DNA from: Mesorhizobium sp. AR07
GTDB lineage: Bacteria > Pseudomonadota > Alphaproteobacteria > Rhizobiales > Rhizobiaceae
Assembly: GCF_024746815.1 (NCBI RefSeq)
Contig: NZ_CP080525.1
Coordinates: 558,001-622,000 of the forward strand
Direction: 5' to 3'
Length of the DNA: 64,000 nt
Part shown: one piece after another, positions 54,065-62,887 of the stretch
Layout: every line of letters begins with the position of its first letter
Numbering within the stretch: position 1 is the first letter of the stretch
Position numbers and translations under genes: made by a program
Notes under the pieces: model-generated
What the model saw: only the letters and a program-made list of their open reading frames with translations
Told to the model about the DNA's origin: nothing
The model's database searches: none

Positions 54065-55734
54065 GAAGCTTTGCGGCCGTCGGTAATCTTGCTCAGATAG
54101 AGATCTTCATTGGCGGGCAAAGGTCGCAAGGTTTCGGGCCGGCTGCTGCCGATCTGGAAACTGATGCTGGTCTGCGAGATGGTGTAAAAATGCCAATGAT
54201 CGGCGCAAAGAAGCACGAAACTGGCGAATGATATCGCCTCCCGGCCACAGAGACGACGGTTGCGGCGCCAGTGCCTGACATAGGCGCTGCCAAGCGATAT
54301 CGCGCGTCGCTTGGCAAGGAGGGTCCCAACAAGGCGGGCGGCCATCAGCGCAGCGCCAGCCAGCTCCGCGAGCCGGCTCACGCCGGAACGCTTTCTTCCA
54401 ATCAGGGTCGCCTGGGATGCCCGGCTGCGACGGAAACCCGGTGATCCGGCATAGCCATTCACCAGGCGATCGAAATAGGCGTCCGGCTCGTACAGACGCC
54501 GCACCAGCCTGTCGTAGCCGGCCTTGAGGGCGTCGCGTGTCATGCTCTTGGGATGAAAGCTGACATGAGGGTCGCTGAGATCCAGCCGGCCTTCGGTTTT
54601 CAGCCGGTCGTAAAGTGGCGTCGTCGGAATCGGGCACAGGATGGCTACCGACACCAGCGCGATGCCACTTTGCTGGATGAACTCGAACTGCTCGCCGAAG
54701 ATCGCTTCGTCATCGGCGTCGAATCCAACGATGAAGCCAGCCTGAATCACCAGCCCCTTGTCGCGGATGCGCTGCAACTTCTCGATCATGGAGTCGCCGC
54801 GGACGTTCTGAACCTTCCTGGTTTCGGCCAATGACGAGGCGCGGGGCGATTCGATCCCGACAAAGACCTGGCGGAAATTGGCCAGCCGCATCAGGTCGAG
54901 CATTTCCTCATCGTCGCCCAGATTGATGCTGGCCTCGGTGGAGAAGACCAGCGGATAGTTGTTTGCCCGCTGCCAATCGATCAGAACGCGCAGCAGTTCC
55001 TTGGCCTTGGCCTTGTTGCCGATAAAATTGTCGTCGACCAGGAAGCAGGTGCTGAAACCCGCCTTCACGATCGCCTCGAACTCGAGGACCATTTGCGCGG
55101 GCGACTTTAGGCGCGGGCGACGACCGAAAATCGTTATGATGTCGCAGAATTCGCACAAGAAGGGACACCCCCGCGAAAACTGCAGCGATGCCACCATATA
55201 GCGTCCCGATTTCAGCAGGTCGTATCGCGGTGTCGGGACTGTCTCCATGTTCGTTTTGGCGTCTTGCTCATAACGCCGTTGGACTGCCTCACCCTGGGCG
55301 AAAGCCGTCAGGAAGCGCGGCCATGTCTCCTCGGCTTCGCCGACGAAGCGCACGTCGCAGCGATCGACGAATTCCGATTCAGCTACGGAGACGTAGGGAC
55401 CGCCGACCACCGCGGTAACCGGAAGGTCACGGAGCCGGTCAAGTATTTCGAACATGCGGTCGCGCTGCACGATCATGCCGGTCACGCCAACGATGTCGAA
55501 GTCGCCAATATGCTCGAAATCGATGTCCTCAACGTTCTCGTCGACCAGGACGACGTCGCAATGGTCCGGAGCAAGGGCCGCCAGTGCCGGCAAGGAGCCT
55601 GTCACGATCCAGCTGCGCTTGCCGCCGGGTAGAATGGAAAGGACTTCATCGCGGGTCCAGATGGAAGGATGGAAGCGCGGATTGATGAGACAAACGCGAA
55701 GACGGCGCGGCGAAGGGAGGTGCGAACTGTGCAT
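54061..55734 (-). CDS. B12-binding radical SAM protein (DUF4070, HpnP-like)
   Basis: This is a 557-residue protein. The N-terminal cobalamin-binding domain spans about residues 12-150 (RVCLINPRFHPSIW, DVVLVDENVEDIDFEHI, VVGGPYVSVAESEFVDRCDVRFVGEAEETW). The radical SAM barrel has the FeS Cys triad in SRGCPFLCEFCDIITIFGRRPRLK, then VDDNFIGNKAKAKELL, FSTEASINL and VFVGIESPRASSLAETRKVQN, which closely resemble HpnP, the hopanoid C-2 methylase. The DUF4070-like tail and a C-terminal region follow. It is probably a class B radical SAM methylase, but no hopanoid genes are near. It overlaps the DegT gene and is divergent from the methyltransferase gene. Confidence 0.88.
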   Translation of the reverse strand: MHSSHLPSPRRLRVCLINPRFHPSIWTRDEVLSILPGGKRSWIVTGSLPALAALAPDHCDVVLVDENVEDIDFEHIGDFDIVGVTGMIVQRDRMFEILDRLRDLPVTAVVGGPYVSVAESEFVDRCDVRFVGEAEETWPRFLTAFAQGEAVQRRYEQDAKTNMETVPTPRYDLLKSGRYMVASLQFSRGCPFLCEFCDIITIFGRRPRLKSPAQMVLEFEAIVKAGFSTCFLVDDNFIGNKAKAKELLRVLIDWQRANNYPLVFSTEASINLGDDEEMLDLMRLANFRQVFVGIESPRASSLAETRKVQNVRGDSMIEKLQRIRDKGLVIQAGFIVGFDADDEAIFGEQFEFIQQSGIALVSVAILCPIPTTPLYDRLKTEGRLDLSDPHVSFHPKSMTRDALKAGYDRLVRRLYEPDAYFDRLVNGYAGSPGFRRSRASQATLIGRKRSGVSRLAELAGAALMAARLVGTLLAKRRAISLGSAYVRHWRRNRRLCGREAISFASFVLLCADHWHFYTISQTSISFQIGSSRPETLRPLPANEDLYLSKITDGRKAS

Positions 55735-55795
55735 CGTGTTTGAGCCGATCCGAGCGGAGATTTTGGGGGCAGCGTTTCACGCCGTTGACAGCGTG

Positions 55796-55822
55796 GTATA
55801 CAAGGCCGTGCCGAACGTATAC
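55796..55822. promoter_or_regulatory. paired GTATAC palindromes in the divergent promoter region
   Basis: GTATAC occurs at 55796-55801 and 55817-55822, centres 21 bases apart (two helical turns), in the 111-base gap between the radical SAM and methyltransferase genes. A TTGACA lies at 55785-55790 but no good -10 is at 16-18 bases. The phased pair looks like an operator; the regulator is unknown. Confidence 0.35.
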
Positions 55823-55845
55823 GGCAATTTCATGAGACATTACAA

Positions 55846-56517
55846 TTGACTGATATTAGCCCGTATGACGCACTCGTGGCTCACTACGAGGCGTGTTTTG
55901 CGCGCCACGGAGATACCCCTAAAGGGGTCGACTGGCCCGATGCCGAGGGGGCAGCGACGCGTTATCGCATCATGGCGGAGGTGGTGCGTGAGCGCGGCCC
56001 AGTCGATCTGCTCGACTTCGGCTGCGGCGCCGGTCATTTCCTCGACTATCTGCGTAAGACCGATCGCAAGGTGCGATACCGGGGGCTCGATCTGTCGGCG
56101 CGGTTCGTTGACCTGTGCCAGCGTAAGTATCCCGGCGTGGCCTTTGATTGCCTGGACGTGATGCAGGGCGGGGCGGCTGTGCCCGAGGCCGACTACATCA
56201 TCATGAACGGTGTCTTCACGGAGCGCTGCGGCATCGCCTACGAGACCATGTTCGATGCCATGACCGGATTGCTGGCAAAGGTGTTCCCGCACGCACGCAA
56301 GGGAATAGCCTTCAACCTGATGTCGAAACACGTCGACTGGGAGCGCGAGGATCTCTTTCACGTGCCCTATGACCGGATCAGCCGCTTTGTCGTCGGTCAA
56401 TTGTCGCGCCATCACGTCATTCGCGCCGACTACGGACTCTACGAATACACTGTTTACGTCTACAAGGCCGCCGCATGGCCGGACGGTCAGCGATTGGCGA
56501 CGAGCGGCCAAGAATAA
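55846..56517 (+). CDS. class I SAM-dependent methyltransferase
   Basis: This is 223 residues from a TTG start (no ATG earlier than residue 45; GAGA lies upstream). The SAM-binding motif I is LDFGCGAGHFLDYL, then the acidic residue of motif II in GLDLSARFVDLC and the motif IV region DYIIMNGVFTERCG. The gene is first of five plus-strand genes of the glycan-like cassette. The substrate is probably a sugar or carrier-linked precursor (inference). Confidence 0.85.
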   Translation: MTDISPYDALVAHYEACFARHGDTPKGVDWPDAEGAATRYRIMAEVVRERGPVDLLDFGCGAGHFLDYLRKTDRKVRYRGLDLSARFVDLCQRKYPGVAFDCLDVMQGGAAVPEADYIIMNGVFTERCGIAYETMFDAMTGLLAKVFPHARKGIAFNLMSKHVDWEREDLFHVPYDRISRFVVGQLSRHHVIRADYGLYEYTVYVYKAAAWPDGQRLATSGQE

Positions 56518-56543
56518 CAACGACATAGAGGCGCAGGGGCAGC

Positions 56544-57212
56544 ATGGCGGATGTGATTATTTTTGGGGCAGGTCAGCTCGCTGAAGTTGCCAAGGCCTAT
56601 CTCGACAGATTCGGCGACGATCGCGTCGTCGGTTTCACCGTTGACGAAGACTTCCTCACGCAAACTGAATTCAAAGGCCTTCCCGTGGTCGCCTGGGAAA
56701 GGCTTGAGGAGCACTTTCCGCCTGATAGGGTCAAGCTCCTCGGTCCGCTCAGCTACCAGAACCTCAACGAGTTCCGCCGCGATAGGCATAGGGAAGGCAG
56801 GGCGCGTGGATACGGCTTTGCACGCTTTATCCACCCCTCGACGCACAATATGGCAGAGACTGTTGGCGATAACTGCTTCATCCTCGAAAACTGCACGCTG
56901 CAGCCATTTGTCCGCCTTGGTGAGGGGATCATCATCTGGAGCGGCAGCCATGTGGGTCATCACTCCACCGTCGAGGACTTCTGCTTCGTGTCGTCGCAGG
57001 TGGGCCTGGCGAGCGGCGTCCATATCGGCACCTGCAGCCTGATTGGTGGCCAGGCCGGCATCGATAACGGCGTCACGATCGGCGCGGGAAGCTATATCGA
57101 GTCCCGTTGCAAGATCGTGCGCGACGTGCCGCCCAACAGTGTGGTTCGTCATCCCTCGGACTTGCCGAAGCCCTATTCCAGCGCGCGTATCAGGTCGATG
57201 AAGTTCCGCTGA
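56544..57212 (+). CDS. NeuD-type sugar O-acyltransferase
   Basis: This is a 222-residue protein with an N-terminal Rossmann-like domain (ADVIIFGAGQLAEVAKAYLDRFG) and a C-terminal left-handed beta-helix with hexapeptide repeats: FIHPSTHNMAETVGDNCFILENCTLQP, GEGIIIWSGSHVGHHSTVEDFCFVSSQ and HIGTCSLIGGQAGIDNGVTIGAGS. The catalytic His is in VGHHSTV. This is the NeuD/PglD-like layout. The stop overlaps the next start in TGATG. Confidence 0.88.
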   Translation: MADVIIFGAGQLAEVAKAYLDRFGDDRVVGFTVDEDFLTQTEFKGLPVVAWERLEEHFPPDRVKLLGPLSYQNLNEFRRDRHREGRARGYGFARFIHPSTHNMAETVGDNCFILENCTLQPFVRLGEGIIIWSGSHVGHHSTVEDFCFVSSQVGLASGVHIGTCSLIGGQAGIDNGVTIGAGSYIESRCKIVRDVPPNSVVRHPSDLPKPYSSARIRSMKFR

Positions 57213-58165
57213 TGCCCGACCATCCGAGGAAATGGACCCGGCAGGGGTTGCTGATGCCGGTAAGAGCGGGGCATGGGTGGTGGGCCAGTCACGCCCAGTC
57301 CCCAACGGTCCTCGCTCTTTCGCCTCGGCTGTGGCGCATCTATTTCGCAGGACGCAACAGCGACAACCGGTCATCCATTCTGGCCGTCGATGTCGACCCG
57401 CAAGACGGCATGCGTGTGTTGGACGAGCATCTCGATCCCATGCTGGGTTGGGGGCCGCCAGGAACCTTCGATTGCTCGGGGCTGGCGCCATCCTGCGCGC
57501 TGATGGTTGGTGGGTGCGTGCATCTCTATTATTCCGGTGTCTATCCACGCAACGATGTCAGCTTCCAGATCGCCATCGGGCTCGCCATCAGCGATGATGG
57601 GCTGAGTTTCAAGAAGGCATTTGCCGGTCCGGTCCGGGGTATTGGTCCGACAGATCCGTATTTCGTGTCGACGCCCTTCGTCGGAACGACCGAGTACGGC
57701 TATCGCATGTGGTATGTCAGCGGCACCGGCTGGGCGCAGACAAACGGCGTTTGGGAACCTGAATATGTCCTGCGCAGCTGTGATTCATCAGACGCCATTG
57801 TGTGGGAAGCGCACTCGATCGCCGTCCCCTCTGACGACCTTGGTGACGGTATCAGTCAGACGCGCCCCTGGATCACGCATGAGGCTGGCGGCATGCGCCT
57901 GTGGTACAGCCGGCGCGGGCGGGACTTTCGCGCCAGCGGCAACGAAGCTTACCGACTGTTTTCCCGCCGCATGGACGCCCGGGAGGGAACCGTCGGCGAA
58001 GCCGAGCCTGTGATCTTCAGCAATCCGCCGGCCGCCGGCGAATTCGACAGCTCGATGCAGGCTTATTGCTGCGTCATGCAGCGTCCCTCCGGCGACGTGA
58101 TGTTCTACAATGGCAACGGATTCGGCGAGGCCGGCATCGGCTGGGCAACGCGCGATTTGACATGA
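57212..58165 (+). CDS. five-bladed beta-propeller glycosidase-like protein
   Basis: This is a 317-residue protein with repeated propeller blades carrying W/Y-rich strands: SHAQSPTVLALSPRLWRIYFAGRN, CVHLYYSGVYPRNDVSFQIAIGLAISDDGLSF, DPYFVSTPFV, YRMWYVSGTGW and RPWITHEAGGMRLWYSRRGRDF. It resembles the GH43/GH32-like superfamily used as accessory proteins in polysaccharide loci; catalytic acids cannot be assigned by eye. The ATG at 57212 overlaps the NeuD stop. No signal peptide is seen, so it is probably cytoplasmic, which is odd for a glycosidase. Confidence 0.7.
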   Translation: MPDHPRKWTRQGLLMPVRAGHGWWASHAQSPTVLALSPRLWRIYFAGRNSDNRSSILAVDVDPQDGMRVLDEHLDPMLGWGPPGTFDCSGLAPSCALMVGGCVHLYYSGVYPRNDVSFQIAIGLAISDDGLSFKKAFAGPVRGIGPTDPYFVSTPFVGTTEYGYRMWYVSGTGWAQTNGVWEPEYVLRSCDSSDAIVWEAHSIAVPSDDLGDGISQTRPWITHEAGGMRLWYSRRGRDFRASGNEAYRLFSRRMDAREGTVGEAEPVIFSNPPAAGEFDSSMQAYCCVMQRPSGDVMFYNGNGFGEAGIGWATRDLT

Positions 58166-58175
58166 GCAGGCCCAA

Positions 58176-59117
58176 ATGACTTTCGAATTTCGCATCCCGA
58201 TCCTGCCCGAACAGGAGTTTTTTTCGAACGTCAAGCTGGCTGCCTTGTCGCTGGCCAGCCTCGGCGGCGCCTATGCCACCGCTCCCATCGTGGTCTCCGT
58301 CGGGGGGCATACCGGCGCCAGCGAAGTCTGTGCCGTCAATCGATGGTCATCGGCCTATCCGGTGACGTGGCGTCCCGTGCCTCACGCTGTCAGTGACAGA
58401 GGCTTTTCCTCGGGCTTTGACCGTTATGTCGAACCGCCACGCGGCGATGTCATCATCCTTGCCGATGCCGACGCCTGCCTGATGCGCCCGATCGACGGCC
58501 TTCTGCAAAGCATGCGCGACGCCGAACGCCCCAGTGTTGCCGGACTGCCGGCGCATTTCTCGCCATTCTCGAGAAATGGCGCGGAAAACGACGCCGCGTG
58601 GCGCCAGCTTCTCAAGGCATTCGGCTTCGGCGACACGCCCCTGAACTGTCGATATTCCCAGTCGCCGGATGAAGCGTTCGGCGGCTGCCCAGGCTATTTC
58701 AACTATGGTTTCGTCGTCTTCAACAAGACGGCCTTCACAGCGATTCAGCCTTTGATCCGTCCCCTGACGGAGCGTGTGCTGGACTATTTGAAGGACAAGC
58801 CCTCCATCTTCTTTTCGGGCCAGATCGCACTGTCATTGGCGATCCTGACGGTCGGAGCCGATCCTTTGCCGCTCGGGCCGGAGTACAATTGCCCGAACTC
58901 GGACGAGATGCTGGCGTACGGGCTGCGCGACCCGGCCGATATCCGGGTGCTGCATTATCTTCGCCGAGAGCAGTTCGACCGTCACAGCTTCCTGTGCAAC
59001 CGCGACGAATTCGACGCCTTCTGCAACAAGTCCTTCGCGTCTCCGGTGCTGCAAGCGTTCCAACAGCATGTGCGAAGCCTGCCCTACCCATTCTATGAAG
59101 AGGGCGCACGGCAGTGA
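58176..59117 (+). CDS. glycosyltransferase-like protein with a DxD motif
   Basis: This is a 313-residue protein. Sequence RIPILPEQEFFSNVKLAALSLASLGG opens a nucleotide-sugar-type fold, and DVIILADADACLMRPIDGLL has the DxD metal motif (DADA), followed by GCPGYFNYGFVVFNKTAF and HYLRREQFDRHSFLC. The order resembles GT8-like transferases. Donor and acceptor are unknown. Its stop overlaps the GTG start of the WbqC gene, so the five plus-strand genes form one operon. Confidence 0.68.
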   Translation: MTFEFRIPILPEQEFFSNVKLAALSLASLGGAYATAPIVVSVGGHTGASEVCAVNRWSSAYPVTWRPVPHAVSDRGFSSGFDRYVEPPRGDVIILADADACLMRPIDGLLQSMRDAERPSVAGLPAHFSPFSRNGAENDAAWRQLLKAFGFGDTPLNCRYSQSPDEAFGGCPGYFNYGFVVFNKTAFTAIQPLIRPLTERVLDYLKDKPSIFFSGQIALSLAILTVGADPLPLGPEYNCPNSDEMLAYGLRDPADIRVLHYLRREQFDRHSFLCNRDEFDAFCNKSFASPVLQAFQQHVRSLPYPFYEEGARQ

Positions 59118-59785
59118 CGGGCAAGCGCACCATTGCTGTCATGCAACCGTACTTCTTCCCCTATGCGGGCTATTTCCGCCTGATGGCGGCGAGCGACATC
59201 TTCGTTCTGTTCGACGATGTCCAGTTCCCGCGCCGGGGCCGGGTGCATCGTTGCGAAATGACAGCGGGCCACTGGCTGACATTGCCACTCGCGCCGATGC
59301 CGTTCGATACGCTGATAAAGGATCTGCGCTGGGCGGACGACGCCCGAACCACCCTGGACAAGCGGCTGGCCGTCTTCGACCTGCCGGGCCGAGTGACAGC
59401 GCCGGCGATGGAGCCAATCGGCAGCCATCTGACCGGGTCCCTTGATGACGTGACAGACTTCCTCGAGGAAGGTCTTCGGCTAACGGCCGGTGCGCTCGAG
59501 CTCAAAGCTGATATCGTGCGCAGTTCCAGCCTCGGCATCGATCCTGGCTTGCGTGGGCAAGCCCGCGTGATCGGCATAGTGCAGGCGCTCGGCGGCCAGC
59601 GCTACATCAACGCTTCGGGCGGACGCAGCCTCTATGCGGCTGACAACTTCCGGCAGGCGGGCATCGATCTTCGATTTCTCGTGCCTTATGCAGGGCGGTT
59701 CCCGCACATCCTGCCGGCCTTGTTTGGCAACGACCTCGCCGATCTTCGCGACGATATCCAAAACACTTGCCAATGGGCTCCGTGA
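59114..59785 (+). CDS. WbqC family protein
   Basis: This is 223 residues starting with GTG (overlap of 4 bases with the previous stop). The WbqC-like family shows here as AVMQPYFFPYAGYFRLMAASDIFVLFDDVQFPRRG, then HWLTLPLAPMPFDTLIKDLRW and RYINASGGRSLYAADNFRQAGIDLRFLVPY. WbqC proteins lie in O-antigen and other sugar clusters and have no settled biochemical role. It is the last gene of the cassette, ending about 40 bases before the convergent helicase stop. Confidence 0.85.
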   Translation: MTGKRTIAVMQPYFFPYAGYFRLMAASDIFVLFDDVQFPRRGRVHRCEMTAGHWLTLPLAPMPFDTLIKDLRWADDARTTLDKRLAVFDLPGRVTAPAMEPIGSHLTGSLDDVTDFLEEGLRLTAGALELKADIVRSSSLGIDPGLRGQARVIGIVQALGGQRYINASGGRSLYAADNFRQAGIDLRFLVPYAGRFPHILPALFGNDLADLRDDIQNTCQWAP

Positions 59786-59826
59786 TCGTTTGCCGATCAC
59801 GGGACGGCTATTTCAGGCGGCGCCGA

Positions 59827-61473
59827 TCAGACCTTGGCGACGATCCGCATGAAGGCCGGCATGTCGTCGCCGAAGCCGACGGTGGCGTCATTGTCTTCCT
59901 GGTGGCGGTGGCGGGCAGGGCGGTTGCCGTCGCGCTGCGGCCTGGTATCGCCGCGTTCCGGAGCGCGCTGCTCGTTGCGATCGGATGATTTGCGTTCGGT
60001 GTTTTCCGAGCGGATCGCATCCTTGCGCACGCGCCGTTCACCGATCTCGGCGACTTCGACCTCAACCACCACAGGCTGATCCTCGCGCACCGCTTCCGGC
60101 GCCGCCTCTTCGCTGCGCCTGGCGTGGCGTTCGCGTGGCTTGCGCTCGCCCCGGTCCTTGCGATCGTCATCCTTGCGGCCGGCGCGGCGCGGTGCGCCTT
60201 TGCCGCGGCGCGGGGCGTCGTCCTCGCCGCCCTCGCTGGCGACCACTGTCGACAGGTCGCCATCATGCCACTCGATCTTGTTGCCGATCAGCCGTTCGAT
60301 GGCGTCGATGTATTTGGTGTCGGACTTGGTCGCGATGGTGAAGGACTTGCCCGAGCGCCCTGCGCGGCCGGTGCGGCCGATGCGGTGAACATAGTCCTCG
60401 GCATGAATCGGCACGTCGTAATTGAAGACGTGGCTGACATCGGGGATATCGAGGCCGCGCGCGGCGACGTCGGAAGCGACCAGATAGCGAAGCTTGCCGT
60501 CGCGGAAATTGGCCAGCATCTGCATGCGCGCCCGCTGGTCCATATCGCCATGCAGCGCGCCGGCGTCGAAATCATACTTCAGCAGCGAGCGGAACAGCTC
60601 CGACACCTCGACCTTGCGGTTGCAGAAGATGATGGCGTTCTTCAGCTCCGCGTCTTCGGCCTTGATCAGATTGCGCAGCGTCTCGCGCTTGTCCCAAGGC
60701 TTGGAACCGGACTTGACCAGCCGCTGGATGATGTTGGCGGCCGCCGACGCGGCCTTCGAGACCTCGACGCGGACCGGCGCGTGCAGGAACTTTTCGGTGA
60801 GCTTGGTGATTTCCGGCGGCATCGTCGCCGAGAAGAACAGCGTCTGCCTGGTGAACGGGATCATCTCGCAGATGCGCTCGATGTCGGGAATGAAGCCCAT
60901 GTCGAGCATGCGGTCCGCTTCGTCGATGACGAGGATTTCGACGCCGTTGAGCAGCAGCTTGCCACGCTCGCGGTGGTCGAGCAGGCGGCCGGGCGTCGCA
61001 ATCAGCACGTCGGCGCCGCGCTCCAGCTTCTTGTCCTGTTCGTCGAACGAGACACCGCCGATCAACAGCGCGATGTTGAGCTTGTGGTTCTTGCCGTATC
61101 TGATGAAATTCTCTTCGACCTGCGCGGCGAGTTCGCGCGTCGGCTCCAGGATCAGCGTGCGCGGCATGCGGGCGCGAGCCCGGCCCTTTTCGAGGCGGGT
61201 AAGCATTGGCAGCACGAAGGATGCCGTCTTGCCGGTGCCGGTCTGGGCGATGCCCAAAATATCCTTGCCGAGCAAGGCGTGCGGGATTGCACCAGCCTGG
61301 ATCGGCGTCGGCTGAGTGTAGCCGGCATCGGTGACTGCGGAAAGGACCTTCGGCGACAGGCCGAGGTCTGCGAAGGTCAACGCTTCTTGAGCGGTCGTGG
61401 TGTCTGAGGACAAGTGTTGTTGTCTTTGGCTGGTTCGGGGAAGCGCAACGGCGTCTGTCGCGGCAAGCGCCAC
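59827..61473 (-). CDS. DEAD-box RNA helicase (RhlE-like)
   Basis: This 548-residue helicase shows all the core motifs: TQPTPIQ (Q motif), AQTGTGKTASF (I), PTRELAAQ (Ia), VIDEADRMLDMG (II), SATMPPEI (III), VASDVAARGLDI (V) and HRIGRTGRAGRSG (VI). The C-terminal 130 residues are Arg/Asp/Glu-rich and disordered. It is probably involved in ribosome assembly or RNA decay at low temperature. The start is uncertain: GTG at 61473, or TTG near 61413 beginning SSDTTTAQEAL. Confidence 0.93.
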   Translation of the reverse strand: MALAATDAVALPRTSQRQQHLSSDTTTAQEALTFADLGLSPKVLSAVTDAGYTQPTPIQAGAIPHALLGKDILGIAQTGTGKTASFVLPMLTRLEKGRARARMPRTLILEPTRELAAQVEENFIRYGKNHKLNIALLIGGVSFDEQDKKLERGADVLIATPGRLLDHRERGKLLLNGVEILVIDEADRMLDMGFIPDIERICEMIPFTRQTLFFSATMPPEITKLTEKFLHAPVRVEVSKAASAAANIIQRLVKSGSKPWDKRETLRNLIKAEDAELKNAIIFCNRKVEVSELFRSLLKYDFDAGALHGDMDQRARMQMLANFRDGKLRYLVASDVAARGLDIPDVSHVFNYDVPIHAEDYVHRIGRTGRAGRSGKSFTIATKSDTKYIDAIERLIGNKIEWHDGDLSTVVASEGGEDDAPRRGKGAPRRAGRKDDDRKDRGERKPRERHARRSEEAAPEAVREDQPVVVEVEVAEIGERRVRKDAIRSENTERKSSDRNEQRAPERGDTRPQRDGNRPARHRHQEDNDATVGFGDDMPAFMRIVAKV

Positions 61474-61605
61474 GCGCCTGCAAGATTGGTATTGCGATTA
61501 GGCGCAAGCCCGCGATTTGTCAACAGAAACGGGCGGCAATGGCACGATTGTGAAATTGTAACCTTAATCGGGATGCTTAATCGGGGTGTCGGTCGCTGTG
61601 CCGGC

Positions 61606-62379
61606 TCAGTAGCGGAACTGCTCGGCGAGAATGCGTTCGTTCCAGGAATGATTGGGGTCGAACAGCAACGTCGCCGTCGCCGTCGGCGATTCCCTGACCG
61701 TTACCGAGGTCACCGCCTTGACCTCGGTATGGTCGGCGGCGGCGTTCACCGGCCGCTTTTCCGGTTCGAGGATGTCGAAGCGCACCGTCGCCTTGTTGGA
61801 GAGCAGCGCGCCGCGCCAGCGGCGCGGGCGAAACGGGCTGACCGGGGTCAGCGCCAGCAGCGGCGCGTCGAGCGGCAGGATCGGCCCGTGCGCGGAAAGA
61901 TTGTAGGCGGTGGACCCAGCCGGCGTCGCGATCATGACGCCGTCGCAGCTCAGCTCCTCGAGCCGGACCTGCTCGTCGACGGTGATGCGGATCTTGGCCG
62001 TCTGATAGGATTGGCGCCAGAGCGCCACCTCGTTGATCGCCAGCGCCGAAACCGCTTCGCCTTCCGAGGTCACGGCCAGCATCTCCAGCGGGCGGATCGT
62101 TTCGGCGACGGCGGCCGCGAGACGCTCGGTGAGGCCACCGGAACGATATTCGTTCATCAGGAAACCGATGGTGCCACGGTTCATGCCGTAGACCTTCTTG
62201 CCCGTCCCCATCGTGTCACGCAGGGTCTGCAGCAGGAAGCCGTCACCGCCGAGGGCGACGACGGTCTCGGCATCCTCGACGGAGGACTGTCCATAACGCG
62301 CCGACAGGCTTTCCAGCGCCGTCCTGGCGTCAGCGGTGTCGGATGAGACGAAGGCGATGCGGCTGGCGGCTTTGCTCAT
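61606..62379 (-). CDS. nadK: NAD kinase
   Basis: This 257-residue enzyme phosphorylates NAD to NADP. The GGDGFLLQTLRD motif, KVYGMNRGTIGFLMNE and the signature SCDGVMIATPAGSTAYNLSAHGPILP are all present. Length is at the short end, which is normal for rhizobial NadK. It is upstream of the helicase on the same strand with 132 bases between; no shared operon is certain. Confidence 0.94.
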   Translation of the reverse strand: MSKAASRIAFVSSDTADARTALESLSARYGQSSVEDAETVVALGGDGFLLQTLRDTMGTGKKVYGMNRGTIGFLMNEYRSGGLTERLAAAVAETIRPLEMLAVTSEGEAVSALAINEVALWRQSYQTAKIRITVDEQVRLEELSCDGVMIATPAGSTAYNLSAHGPILPLDAPLLALTPVSPFRPRRWRGALLSNKATVRFDILEPEKRPVNAAADHTEVKAVTSVTVRESPTATATLLFDPNHSWNERILAEQFRY

Positions 62380-62650
62380 GGCTTCCCGATGACGACCGTT
62401 GGCGGCGGCCGGTTGCCGGGTCGCGCCAGCGCCGGGGTAGCATGCGCGGGCACGTCTGCAAAGAGAGCGGCTATCCCGGCTGCAAGACGATCGCAGAACG
62501 GCGAGATGCGGATCCGCCGTTCGCGTAACATGTCAAAGGCGACGCGAATGTGATGGTTAAGGCCGGGCTTAAACTCTCGTAAAGCCGGACCAGTCATGTT
62601 AGCCGACAATGGATGGGTGGCGTGGGGCCTAGCCAGTCGAGGCCGACATA
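62380..62650. other. 271-base divergent region upstream of nadK
   Basis: This should contain the nadK promoter. A minus-strand frame at 62376-62663 overlaps the nadK start but has no ribosome site or recognisable motif. No repeat, tRNA or terminator was seen. Confidence 0.4.
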
Positions 62651-62815
62651 TTGCCGGTAGCACGCCTTATCATCGTCTTTCTGATGCTGGGAAGTTTCGC
62701 GCTTGTCTTCGCCGCACTGGTGCGCCAGTCCGAAGAGATGAGCTTCCGGCCTCAGCCCATGGCGTCGCGCTGCGGTGATGCAGCCGGAGCGCCATGCCCG
62801 CAAAGGGCGCTGTAA
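62651..62815 (+). CDS. probable 54-residue single-pass membrane protein
   Basis: From TTG at 62651 the frame reads MPVARLIIVFLMLGSFALVF, then AALVRQSEEMSFRPQPMASR, and a short Cys-containing tail ending CPQRAL. An ideal GAGG lies 8 bases before the TTG, and an in-frame TAG just upstream (62630-62632) fixes the range. One hydrophobic helix covers residues 5-24. It is too short and begins with TTG, so it is easily missed. No homologue is recognised. It is alone in the gap between nadK and the CHAT gene. Confidence 0.45.
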   Translation: MPVARLIIVFLMLGSFALVFAALVRQSEEMSFRPQPMASRCGDAAGAPCPQRAL

Positions 62816-62887
62816 CTCCCGAAGACATACTGATCATCTGCCCATGGCCGGCAGCGTCGGCGTCCTGCCGACGCAGAAACCGGCGGC

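Noticed and set aside
62376..62663. 95-codon minus-strand frame overlapping the nadK start
   Set aside because: No ribosome site, no recognisable motif and a low-complexity N-terminus.
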